Assembly (NCBI GenBank): GCA_036266155.1
Contig: DATANR010000095.1
Location: 1-42,761 of the forward strand
Direction of reading: 5' to 3'
Origin: SIAJ01 sp036266155
Lineage (GTDB): Bacteria; Planctomycetota; Planctomycetia; Gemmatales; Gemmataceae
DNA length: 42,761 nt
Part shown: piece after piece, positions 1 to 7,712 of the stretch
How the letters are laid out: every line of letters begins with the position of its first letter
How positions within the stretch are numbered: the first letter of the stretch is position 1
Notes under the pieces: generated by a model
Databases searched by the model: none
What the model was told of the DNA's origin: nothing
What the model saw: the letters and a program-made list of their open reading frames with translations, nothing else
Translations under genes and position numbers: made by a program

Positions 1-1
1 C

Positions 2-463
2 ATCTCGGCCGTGCTGATCTTGATCCTGCTCTCGAACGGCATCGCCGCGGCCTTGCCGCGCATCCCTCTCGGCCCCGTCTACTTCTTGCTCTGTGCATCC
101 TGCCTCGGCCTGTACTTCGTCGACTTGTCCCGCTTCGCCGGCCTGCCGTTCGCCACCCGTGCCGCGGTGGTCGGCGGACTGACCTGCTTGCCCATGCTCT
201 TCAGCGGTATCGTGTTCATCCGCTCATTCGCGACGACGCCACACAAGGACACGGCCCTCGGCTTCAACCTCGTCGGCGCCCTCGTCGGCGGCCTGCTGCA
301 ATCGATCACGTTCCTGACCGGAATCCAGGCCCTGTTGCTGCTGGTGGCATGCTTCTATGCAGGCGCCTTCCTGACGCGGCCGCAATCGGCGGTTGGTGAA
401 ACGACGGATGATTCGCCGCGAAGTGATTCGGTCGAGCGGGAGTTAATGGTGCAGGCGGTTTGA
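2..463 (+). CDS. C-terminal part of a multi-pass membrane protein, possibly spermidine-synthase-like
   Basis: The reading frame is open to the left edge, so this is the 3' end of a gene that starts outside the window. About 150 residues are visible, made of hydrophobic helices separated by short polar turns, ending in a polar tail of about 25 residues. The stretch GFNLVGALVGG followed by a hydrophobic helix and YAGAF resembles the last membrane segments of the large planctomycete membrane proteins that carry a spermidine-synthase-like or transporter-like core. That is a recollection of the family, not a domain seen here, because the diagnostic part lies upstream. A GTG at position 11 could in principle start a short protein, but no ribosome binding site can be judged there. 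Confident coding, weak function. Confidence 0.7.
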   Translation: MSAVLILILLSNGIAAALPRIPLGPVYFLLCASCLGLYFVDLSRFAGLPFATRAAVVGGLTCLPMLFSGIVFIRSFATTPHKDTALGFNLVGALVGGLLQSITFLTGIQALLLLVACFYAGAFLTRPQSAVGETTDDSPRSDSVERELMVQAV

Positions 464-469
464 CTGTTT

Positions 470-678
470 GATCCCGTAGGGATCACAGAAAATGGCCGGT
501 GGTCGAGCGCCAGCTCGCCCACCGGTAACACGGCATCCCCATTCCTCCGACTCCGAAGGAGTCGCAGAACGTCACGCACAACAACCCGTTGATTGTTTGC
601 AAGAGGAAAGTTCTGCGATCCCTTCGGGATCGGTTGGCATATGGGCATCGCTTTCCTATCTGCGATCCCTACGGGATC
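470..678. repeat. Cluster of four 15-bp palindromes with a 3-nt centre (REP-like)
   Basis: Four copies of a palindrome of the form GAYYCC-NNN-GGRRTC lie at 470-484 (GATCCCGTAGGGATC), 549-563 (GACTCCGAAGGAGTC), 617-631 (GATCCCTTCGGGATC) and 664-678 (GATCCCTACGGGATC). Copies 1 and 2 are followed by CACAGAA or GCAGAAC. Copies 3 and 4 are preceded by the complementary TTCTGC or ATCTGC, so the set contains both orientations. They fill the space between a plus-strand gene end and a minus-strand gene end. They could serve as transcription terminators or be non-autonomous REP-type elements. Seen directly; the role is inferred. Confidence 0.75.
496..525. repeat. Imperfect hairpin within the repeat cluster
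   Basis: CCGGTGG at 496-502 pairs with CCACCGG at 519-525, and inside it CGAGC at 504-508 pairs with GCTCG at 513-517 around the loop GCCA. One unpaired base on each side interrupts the stem. It follows the stop codon of the first gene by about 30 bases and could act as its terminator, although no T run follows. Confidence 0.6.
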
Positions 679-707
679 GATGCACCATTCCACTCTCAGG
701 CCTAAAT

Positions 708-1250
708 TCAACACGGCCACATGACGCGCACGATCCCGCCGCCAACGAAATAAGCGATCGCCAGGATGAGCAGCGCAAACTTGATGGACGCGCACCAAAA
801 CGCCAGGATCGGCCACCACTCACCGACTGCCCCGGCGAGACCGCGCATCAAGGCAAAGTTCTCCACGCAGTCGAGCAAGCCAGCGAGCACGACCAGCCAC
901 GCGATCAGCGGCCCGAACACCGCCGGACCTGACCATCGCCGTCGCCACCAATCCTTCGCCACAATGCAGCCCAACGAGATCGACACGCTGTACGCCACGA
1001 TGAACAAGTAATCGAGCCCAAGCTGAAACGCAGCCAGCAGCCGGCCACGCTCGCCCCAGTTCGTCATTAGTGCCAAAGCCGTCTCCAAATCGCCGGCCAA
1101 TTCGAAGGCCACGATGCCGCCGCCACGCTCTTTGAGGGGAGCATCGAGTCGCAACATGGTTGCCGACATAGCGACAGCGATCGCGGCTGCTATCAGGAAC
1201 GCGCGGCAGCGAGTCTTTGGTTTGAGGTGGTTCCAGGGGTGGTAGATCAT
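708..1250 (-). CDS. Small four-helix membrane protein of unknown function
   Basis: This 180-residue protein has four likely membrane segments: about residues 18-34, 72-98 (LDYLFIVAYSVSISLGCIV), 108-130 (LIAWLVVLAGLLDCVENFAL) and 148-176. The loop between helices 1 and 2 contains a polar stretch of about 35 residues. The pattern resembles small planctomycete and proteobacterial integral membrane proteins of unknown role, in which a D-x2-EN motif ends the third helix. I do not recognise a named family. It is convergent with the partial gene on the left, with the palindrome cluster between them. The ATG at 1250 is the first start in the frame that gives a complete first helix. Confidence 0.7.
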   Translation of the reverse strand: MIYHPWNHLKPKTRCRAFLIAAAIAVAMSATMLRLDAPLKERGGGIVAFELAGDLETALALMTNWGERGRLLAAFQLGLDYLFIVAYSVSISLGCIVAKDWWRRRWSGPAVFGPLIAWLVVLAGLLDCVENFALMRGLAGAVGEWWPILAFWCASIKFALLILAIAYFVGGGIVRVMWPC

Positions 1251-1664
1251 GGTAGGCCCATTGAATGCCGTACGGGTCGATGGTGCGCCGCATCAACGTG
1301 GTTGATGCATCACTACGACAAGTTACCGAGAACCCCGAATCAACGACCACATCGAAAACAAATTCGACGCCGCTCGGACCGCGCACGCGGAGACGCACGT
1401 TGGCCTCGCGTGGGGAGTTGACGCTGCCATGGATCATGGTTGTTGTTTCATCTGATACGCAGGCTGTCCAGCACGCTCGAACCAGATTTCGGAAGTCGGT
1501 TGGCGGCACAAGCGAAAGTTTTGGGCTGAACGTCTTATGCTGGCTTGTCGCCCACTAGGCGCAAAAACTCAAGTCAAGTTGCCGCGCCCTCGCTAAACCG
1601 AGTCGAATCGTCTAGAATTCGCCATGGCAGTCGGCAATAATGTACCAGAGACAAGGGGAAGACC
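1251..1664. other. Intergenic stretch holding a decayed gene fragment
   Basis: This gap of 414 bases lies between divergent genes. Apart from the retropepsin-like remnant at 1327-1437 on the minus strand I see no gene or RNA. A ribosome binding site (GGGGAAG, about 1655-1661) for the next gene lies at its right end. Confidence 0.5.
1327..1437 (-). pseudogene. Remnant of a retropepsin-like aspartyl protease gene
   Basis: On the minus strand an ATG at 1437 opens a frame of about 37 residues that starts MIHGSVNS, continues LRVRGPSG and ends VVVDSGFS. This resembles the N-terminus of small retropepsin-like proteins, where the catalytic motif is D-[TS]-G followed by F-x-G-x-L-x-L-P. After DSGFS the similarity is lost in frame. 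One base shifted, the sequence reads G-N-L-S and then a stop, as expected of a single-base deletion in DSGFSGNLS. The rest of the protease is missing. I read it as a truncated, frameshifted fragment; the frame itself continues as an antisense reading of the neighbouring gene. Confidence 0.45.
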
Positions 1665-2300
1665 ATGAGTGCCGCGACTGTCCCTGAACTCCCGGTCCCT
1701 AGAAAGCCCGTCAACCGGGCGGCCTGCAACTTTCTCCGATGGGCCGGTGCCTTCGTTTGTGTTTTCGCTGCCCTCTACGCCTTTGGTATGTGGCTGAAGG
1801 CTTCGACCGAAGCAGAATCGTTTTCGCACAACCCGACTGTTTCGGCAATTGCGTACACAGATCCTGTCAAATCGGCGATCACCCAGAAGGTGGATGGTGC
1901 CAAGTCAGTTCTGCAGGCTTCCTTTCTAGTGTTTGCTGTCCTTTGGGGTGTGATCCTTGCCAAAAAGGGGGAAGGCAAACTGCTATTAGGGGACTGGCCG
2001 GAATTGGCGATGTTCTTCGCTGCTAATTTCTGTTTCTTGATCAGCTGGACATACTACCTCAATTACGCGGACTCAATGGCGGCCATTCAATCGCAAGCGG
2101 ATACGTCTCTTAACCCAGACGACCCAAAAGAGCAGGTCATACCGGACTATCGAACCGACATTATTGGCGTGCTGCCGGACCGACAATACACAATCTTTGT
2201 GCTGGCTCTTGCGGCCACTGGTGTTACATTGTTAAGTGCACACCTTCTCAAGGAATCCCCGACGTGGCCCGCCCCAACTCAGTCACCCTCGCCTGGCTAA
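1665..2300 (+). CDS. Four-helix membrane protein of unknown function, first gene of a two-gene unit
   Basis: The protein has 211 residues with a short cytoplasmic N-terminus and about four membrane segments: near residues 23-44, 84-102, 113-133 and 173-194. The loop between the first two helices (about 40 residues) and the loop between the third and fourth are polar and probably outside the cell. No family is recognised. The start ATG at 1665 has a good GGGGAAG ribosome binding site. The 3' end overlaps the next gene by 37 bases, so the two are likely co-translated. The membrane protein may therefore be the partner or anchor of the secreted cupredoxin-PEGA protein. The gene is visibly less GC-rich than most of the window, which suggests later acquisition. 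Confidence 0.7.
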   Translation: MSAATVPELPVPRKPVNRAACNFLRWAGAFVCVFAALYAFGMWLKASTEAESFSHNPTVSAIAYTDPVKSAITQKVDGAKSVLQASFLVFAVLWGVILAKKGEGKLLLGDWPELAMFFAANFCFLISWTYYLNYADSMAAIQSQADTSLNPDDPKEQVIPDYRTDIIGVLPDRQYTIFVLALAATGVTLLSAHLLKESPTWPAPTQSPSPG

Positions 2301-3190
2301 TATTGTTGGCATTTGTTGCATCGGCCGACGCACAGGACTCTCCGAAGCACGCCGAGAAGACCATTGAGGCAAAGGCGACCATCGCGTGGGATCCGGCGGC
2401 GCTCACCGTGGCGGTGGGCGACGTGATCGAGTGGAAGTTGGGCGCCGGGATCCACGGGGTGCGGATCACCAACTGGGCGGCGGTGAAGGACAACGTCGAG
2501 GTGGTGAATGTCGCCGGCCAGCAGCCGTTCAACGCCGCAACCGGGAAGAACGATGACTCGACCGACACGGCCGGCAAGGTGCTGCTGCGGCTGAAGATCA
2601 AGGCGGTGCCGGCGGCACCGGCCGAGATCACCTACAACTGCATCGTCCACGGGGCCGACATGAAAGGCAAGGTGACGATCGGGCGGAAATCCGATCTTAT
2701 TGAAATGGAACTCTTGCGTGTGGCTGACGGCTTTCTAAAGGACAAACTCGCTTCGGCAGAACAAGTCACCGCAGATACCGCTGCGATTGCGAAGATTCTT
2801 GATACACCCGAGTTCCGTGCCTTCATTGAGACGCATCGTGCATCCACTGAAATTGCGACGGACAATGACCTCGGCAAAGCCGTCGCACACGCCTGGGAGC
2901 GTATTCGTCGCTTGAAGAAGCAGAAATTCGAAAATCCAGTTACGTTTGCCGACGTTTCAGATGAAATCAAGAAGTTGGTCCGTGTGCGCTTTGAATCTGT
3001 GCCTCCCCAAGCAGAGATCTTTATCGACAAAAAATCTCGTGGGAAAACACCGTTGATCTTGTTCTTGGCCAGCGACGGAATCTACCAAATCGAAGCGAAG
3101 GCTGAAGGGTACATGGATCACTCTGACAGTAAGTACACCCCGCCGCTGAAAGGTGAACTCAAAAAGATAAAGCTCGAAAAGAAGCAGTGA
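2264..3190 (+). CDS. Secreted cupredoxin-PEGA domain protein
   Basis: The protein has 308 residues and starts at a GTG inside the end of the preceding gene, with AAGGAA as ribosome binding site at 2250-2255. Residues 1-23 look like a signal peptide ending SADA. Residues 33-140 form a plastocyanin-like domain. The likely copper ligands are His64 (in GAGIHGVRI), Cys126, His129 and Met133; the ligand loop C-x2-H-x3-M lies between the amicyanin and plastocyanin lengths. A charged helical linker follows (about 145-235). Residues 240-300 fit a PEGA domain: VRFESVPPQAEIFIDKK, then GKTPL and a closing EAKAEGY. Copper binding and an extracytoplasmic location are inferred from family knowledge. The gene is mosaic in composition: the cupredoxin half is GC-rich, while the linker and PEGA half is near 50 percent GC. 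Confidence 0.8.
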   Translation: MARPNSVTLAWLILLAFVASADAQDSPKHAEKTIEAKATIAWDPAALTVAVGDVIEWKLGAGIHGVRITNWAAVKDNVEVVNVAGQQPFNAATGKNDDSTDTAGKVLLRLKIKAVPAAPAEITYNCIVHGADMKGKVTIGRKSDLIEMELLRVADGFLKDKLASAEQVTADTAAIAKILDTPEFRAFIETHRASTEIATDNDLGKAVAHAWERIRRLKKQKFENPVTFADVSDEIKKLVRVRFESVPPQAEIFIDKKSRGKTPLILFLASDGIYQIEAKAEGYMDHSDSKYTPPLKGELKKIKLEKKQ

Positions 3191-3315
3191 TGACCGGCTT
3201 TGCACCGACCGCAGCACACCTTCCAAATCCATGATGCACCTCGCAATCAGCGATTTCCACCATCGCGTCAGCGCACACGCAGCACCAACCGAACCTCGCG
3301 ACAAATCGCGATAGC

Positions 3316-5517
3316 TCACCGTCCCACCTTCCCCGACGACTTCCCCGCCTTCCGAATCGGCTTCGCTCTCGCCACTTGGACCGCCGGCGCATCGAGGGCC
3401 GGGTCTTTGCGGGCGGCGTTGGCGCGCGCTTGTTCCATGAAGACCAACTGGCTGCGGAGCGGTTTCTCGTTTTCGCGGGGTTTCAGGCGTTTGTAGGTCC
3501 CGTCCGCCTGTAGCTCGCGGGCCTTGACGTTATCGCTTAGCGAGGCTTTCAGGATGTCGTTGATGAGCCGTTGCTTCAATTCGGGCGGCTCGATCGGGAA
3601 CACGACTTCGACGCGGCGACTGAGGTTACGGTCCATCCAGTCGGCGGAGCCGATGTAGACTTGCGGGTCGCCGTTGTTGCCGAAGTAGTAGATGCGGCTG
3701 TGCTCCAGGAAGCGATCGACCACCGAAATCACGCGGATGTTCTCGCTGACGCCCGCGATGCCCGGCCGCAGGGCCGACACGCCGCGGCAGACGAGGTCGA
3801 TTTTTACGCCGGCCTGGCTGGCGTGATAGATCGCTTTCACCACCGCCGGTTCGAGGATGCCGTTTAGCTTCGCGATAATGCGGCCGCCCTTGCCGGACTT
3901 CTGGAATTCCACTTCCTTGCCGATCATCTCGATCATGAAATCTTGCAGCCGACTCGGGGCCACGATCAGCTTCTTCCAGACCGGCAGTTCGCTGTAGCCG
4001 GTCAGGTAGTTGAAGAGGGCCGACACGTCTTCGGCGAAATCCGGGTTGGCGGTGAAGTAGCCGAGGTCGCTGTAGATACGGGCCGTCTGCGGGTTGTAGT
4101 TGCCGGTGCCGAGATGGACGTAGCGGCGAATGCCGTCCTCCTCGCGGCGCACGACCAGGGCCACCTTGCAGTGCGTCTTCAGGCCGACGAAGCCGAACAC
4201 GACGTGCACGCCCGATTTCTCCAGTTCGCGGGCCCAGAGGATGTTGCGCTCCTCGTCGAGCCGGGCTTTCAATTCGATGACGGCCGTCACCTGTTTGCCG
4301 GCATCGGCGGCGCGTTGAAGAGCACGCACGATCGGCGAATCGGAGCTGGTGCGATAGAGCGTTTGCTTGATGGCGAGCACGCGGTCGTCCGTGGCGGCCG
4401 AATCGATGAACTCGACGACGGGATTGAACGATTCATACGGGTGATGCACGAGGATGTCGCGCGCCTTGATGGCCGCCCAGATGTTGGGGGCCGACGCGAA
4501 GTCGGGCGTCACCTGCGGCACGAACTCAGCATCACGCAAATGCGGATAGCCCGTGAGGCCGTAGACCTGGAACAGGCCTGTCGGGTCAAGGAAGCCGGGC
4601 ATCTGGAAAACATCGATCGCTTCATCGATATCAAGCGACGAGGTCAAGAACTGGACGACCTCCTCCGGCGCATCGGCTTCCAGTTCGACGCGCACAGCCA
4701 TGCCACGGCGACGTTTGCGGACCGACTCTTCGATCGCCTTGAGCAGGTCTTCCACTTCGTCGTCGTCGATTTCGTATTCGCTGTCGCGCGTCACGCGGAA
4801 GACGGTCGCGTGGTCGATCGTCATGCCCGGGAACAGCACTTCGAGGTGCAGCCGAATGGCCGCTTCGAGCGGGACGAAGACGAACCCCTTCTCGGCCGGC
4901 AACTGCACGAAGCGCCGCAACACGGCCGGCACCTGCACGACGGCGAAGAGCTTGTCCGGATGCTTGGGCCGTTCGAGCATCACCGCGAGGTTGAGCGACT
5001 TGTTCGCCAAATGCGGGAACGGATGGCCCGGATCGATTGCGAGCGGCGTGAGGACGGGGAACACGTCCTTGACGAAAATCTCCTGTAAATGCCGGCGTTC
5101 CGCGTCGGTCAGGTCCTTCACGCCGGTGCGGATGATGATGCCTTCCGGCTCCAGGGCAGGCAAAACTTCCTCGGTAAGCACGCGATACTGCTCGGTGACC
5201 AGTTCGTTGACGTTCTGCGAGATCTTTTCGAGCTGCTCGGTTGGCAACATCTTGTCGGCGCCGGACGAGCGCGTGATGCCGGCATGGACCTTCTGCATCA
5301 GGCCGCCGACGCGGACCATGAAGAACTCATCGAGGTTGGCCGAGAAGATCGCGAGGAACTTGAGCCGTTCGAGAAGCGGAACGTTCTTGTCCTGGGCTTC
5401 CTCCAGAACGCGGCGATTGAACTCGAGCCAACTCAGCTCGCGATTGATGTAGAGGGACGGGTCATCGAGATTGTGAGAATTGTCAGTCGTTGCGGGCGAC
5501 ACGGGTGGCGGCGTCAT
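3316..5517 (-). CDS. ppk1: Polyphosphate kinase 1
   Basis: The enzyme transfers the terminal phosphate of ATP reversibly onto inorganic polyphosphate. The 733 residues match the usual length of about 700. The order of motifs is canonical: N-terminal INRELSWLEFNRRVLEEA, then FLAIFSANLDEFFMVRVG, the middle domain with FPHLANKSLNL, and the two phospholipase-D-like catalytic domains. His468, in RRYVHLGTGNYN, is the expected autophosphorylated residue, and His606 in FLEHSRIYYFGN is the second catalytic histidine. YIGSADWMDRNL near the end is also typical. A basic, Ala- and Lys-rich tail of about 40 residues after the catalytic core is extra. The gene is divergent from the secreted hydrolase, 104 bases apart, so both promoters lie in that gap. 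Confidence 0.96.
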   Translation of the reverse strand: MTPPPVSPATTDNSHNLDDPSLYINRELSWLEFNRRVLEEAQDKNVPLLERLKFLAIFSANLDEFFMVRVGGLMQKVHAGITRSSGADKMLPTEQLEKISQNVNELVTEQYRVLTEEVLPALEPEGIIIRTGVKDLTDAERRHLQEIFVKDVFPVLTPLAIDPGHPFPHLANKSLNLAVMLERPKHPDKLFAVVQVPAVLRRFVQLPAEKGFVFVPLEAAIRLHLEVLFPGMTIDHATVFRVTRDSEYEIDDDEVEDLLKAIEESVRKRRRGMAVRVELEADAPEEVVQFLTSSLDIDEAIDVFQMPGFLDPTGLFQVYGLTGYPHLRDAEFVPQVTPDFASAPNIWAAIKARDILVHHPYESFNPVVEFIDSAATDDRVLAIKQTLYRTSSDSPIVRALQRAADAGKQVTAVIELKARLDEERNILWARELEKSGVHVVFGFVGLKTHCKVALVVRREEDGIRRYVHLGTGNYNPQTARIYSDLGYFTANPDFAEDVSALFNYLTGYSELPVWKKLIVAPSRLQDFMIEMIGKEVEFQKSGKGGRIIAKLNGILEPAVVKAIYHASQAGVKIDLVCRGVSALRPGIAGVSENIRVISVVDRFLEHSRIYYFGNNGDPQVYIGSADWMDRNLSRRVEVVFPIEPPELKQRLINDILKASLSDNVKARELQADGTYKRLKPRENEKPLRSQLVFMEQARANAARKDPALDAPAVQVARAKPIRKAGKSSGKVGR

Positions 5518-5621
5518 AGGGTGTAACCGATGGCCAAAGAGAACAGTATAACCGGACTCGGACGGCCGGGTATGCTATCACTTGGCTGATCGACCCGCCA
5601 ACACCCGTTCTGGGAATCCGC

Positions 5622-7658
5622 ATGTTACGAAGACTCTCCCTGTGCCTGCTCCTTGGCCTTGCAGTGATCGCGCGTGCCGATGGGCCGGCCGACAATCAGG
5701 TGGACAACGTCCGCCGCATTCCGCCGATGCCGAAGGAGCCACTCGCGGCCGACGTGAAGGCCGATCTCCAGAAAGGCGTCGAGGCGCTCGGCAAGGAAAT
5801 CGCGGACCTGCGCTTGGCGCTCAAGAGCAAACCGCAACTATTGGAACTGTTGCCGGACGTACAGATTTTCTTCAACGCGGTTCTTTATGCCATCACCTAT
5901 GACGAGATCTTCGACGCCAAGCGCGAGGTGCCGTTTGCCCGCAAGCAGCTTGATGCCGGGATGCAGCGCGCCAAGGATTTGCGTGACGGCAAAGCCCCAT
6001 GGACGACGCAAACGGGGCCGGTTGCTCGTGGCTACGTCTCGAAAATCGACGGCTCGGTGCAGCCATACGGTTTGGTGGTGCCGACGAATTTCAACGATGG
6101 AGCGAAGCACCGCCTCGACGTCTGGTGCCACGGCCGCGGCGAATCGTTGAGCGAGATCAATTTCATCCAGGACCGCATCAACAACCCCGGCCAGTTCACG
6201 CCGGCTGGCGCGTTCGTGTTGCATCCGTATGGCCGCTTTTGCAATGCCAACAAGTTCGCCGGCGAGATCGATTGCTTCGAGGCGCTCGACCACATCAAGA
6301 AGCACTACCGCATCGACGACGATCGCCTCGTGATGCGCGGCTTCTCGATGGGCGGGGCCGCGTGCTGGCAGTTCGCGGTTCACTACCCGGACGTTTGGTG
6401 CGCGGCCGCGCCGGGGGCAGGATTTTCGGAGACGGCTCAGTTTCTGAAGGTGTTTCAGAACGAGAAGGTGCAGCCGACGGACTACGAGCAGAAGCTGTGG
6501 GGCTGGTACGATTGCCCCGACTACGCGGTCAACTTGTTCAACCTGCCGACCGTGGCCTATAGCGGCGAGATCGACGGTCAGAAGCAAGCGGCTGATGTGA
6601 TGGCGAAGGCATTGCTTGCCGAGAACATGGAGCTGGTCCACATCATCGGGCCCAAGACCGGGCACAGTTATCATCCGGAGGCGAAGAAGGAGGTCGATCG
6701 CCGCATCAATGCGCTTGCCGAGAAGGGCCGCGATCGGTTGCCGACGAAGGTCAAGCTGCAGACGATGACGCTGCGCTACAACCGCTCGTTCTGGATCACG
6801 ATCGACGGCATGGAAAATCAGTGGGACAAGGCGCGCATTGAGGCCGAGATCGTCGGCAATAAGATCATGGTCCATGCGACCGGCGTGACGGCATTCACCA
6901 TTTCGATGCCGCCAGGAACCTGCCCGTTCGATCCGACGATCGGGATTGAGATGCACTTCCCGCCGAAGAATGAAGAGGTGAAAGACGGCCGCTTCGGCGT
7001 CGTCGCGCATTCCAAGGTCGGCTCCGATCGCTCATGGGTGTCGCACTGGGTGAATAAGGGCGGCCAGTGGACCGAGTTCGCGGGCAATGCCGACGGCTTG
7101 CGCAAGGTGCACGGGCTTCAAGGGCCGATCGACGACGCATTCCTCGATCGCTTCATCATGGTGCGGCCATCGGGGATGGGTTTTGGTGAAACTACCGCCA
7201 AATGGGTTGACAACGAGATGAAGCACGCCATCACGCACTGGCGGCAACAGTTCCGCGGCGACGCGATGGTGAAGAACGACCAGGCGATCACGGATGCCGA
7301 CATCGCAGAGAGCAACTTGGTGTTGTGGGGCGACCCGTCGAGCAATCATGTGCTTGCGAAGATTGCCGACAAGTTGCCGATTCATTGGACGAAAGACGGC
7401 GTGACCGTCGGCGACAAGACATACCCGGCGACGAGCGTGCCCGTGATGATCTATCCGAATCCGCTGAATCCGAAGAAGTACGTCGTGCTCAATAGCGGCT
7501 TCACGTACCGGGAGTACGACTACTTGAACAATGCGCGACAGGTGCCGAAGTTGCCAGACTACGCGGTGATCGACGCGACGACTCCGATGACGTCGAGGTT
7601 GCCGGGAAAGGTGTTGACGGCTGGGTTCTTTGATGAGAAGTGGCAAGTGAAGAAATAA
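5622..7658 (+). CDS. Secreted alpha/beta hydrolase of the prolyl-oligopeptidase / esterase type
   Basis: This 678-residue protein begins with a signal peptide (residues 1-19, ending IARA). A helical region of about 100 residues follows, then an alpha/beta hydrolase domain (about 150-370). Its strand-turn motif LDVWCHGRGES leads to a nucleophile elbow GFSMGGA with the catalytic serine. The likely catalytic histidine is in GHSYHPEA, about 110 residues later. The C-terminal 300 residues contain beta-rich segments and a stretch (NLVLWGDPSSN) typical of planctomycete putative esterases that end in a beta domain. The substrate is unknown; carbohydrate esters or peptides are both possible. The start ATG at 5622 is preceded by GGGAA. 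It ends just before a perfect palindrome that separates it from the DUF1501 gene. Confidence 0.85.
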   Translation: MLRRLSLCLLLGLAVIARADGPADNQVDNVRRIPPMPKEPLAADVKADLQKGVEALGKEIADLRLALKSKPQLLELLPDVQIFFNAVLYAITYDEIFDAKREVPFARKQLDAGMQRAKDLRDGKAPWTTQTGPVARGYVSKIDGSVQPYGLVVPTNFNDGAKHRLDVWCHGRGESLSEINFIQDRINNPGQFTPAGAFVLHPYGRFCNANKFAGEIDCFEALDHIKKHYRIDDDRLVMRGFSMGGAACWQFAVHYPDVWCAAAPGAGFSETAQFLKVFQNEKVQPTDYEQKLWGWYDCPDYAVNLFNLPTVAYSGEIDGQKQAADVMAKALLAENMELVHIIGPKTGHSYHPEAKKEVDRRINALAEKGRDRLPTKVKLQTMTLRYNRSFWITIDGMENQWDKARIEAEIVGNKIMVHATGVTAFTISMPPGTCPFDPTIGIEMHFPPKNEEVKDGRFGVVAHSKVGSDRSWVSHWVNKGGQWTEFAGNADGLRKVHGLQGPIDDAFLDRFIMVRPSGMGFGETTAKWVDNEMKHAITHWRQQFRGDAMVKNDQAITDADIAESNLVLWGDPSSNHVLAKIADKLPIHWTKDGVTVGDKTYPATSVPVMIYPNPLNPKKYVVLNSGFTYREYDYLNNARQVPKLPDYAVIDATTPMTSRLPGKVLTAGFFDEKWQVKK

Positions 7659-7666
7659 CGGTTCGC

Positions 7667-7704
7667 CGCTTGCATCGTAGCGCGATCGCGCTACGATGCA
7701 AGCG
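7667..7704. terminator. Perfect 38-bp palindrome between convergent genes
   Basis: The 19-base left half starts CGCTTGCATCG and ends AGCGCGA, and the right half is its exact reverse complement with no loop. It begins 8 bases after one stop codon and ends 8 bases before the other. It is symmetrical, so it could form the same strong stem in either transcript. The most likely role is a bidirectional terminator without a T run. Confidence 0.7.
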
Positions 7705-7712
7705 ACAAATTC

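Noticed and set aside
820..1509. Minus-strand frame of 229 residues
   Set aside because: Only its first part, about 37 residues from 1437, resembles a family; the rest is an alternative frame of the small membrane protein gene.
3571..5526. Long plus-strand frames across the polyphosphate kinase gene
   Set aside because: They are antisense to a gene with all catalytic motifs; their composition (Arg, His, Val, Asp-rich) is that of a shadow frame in GC-rich DNA.
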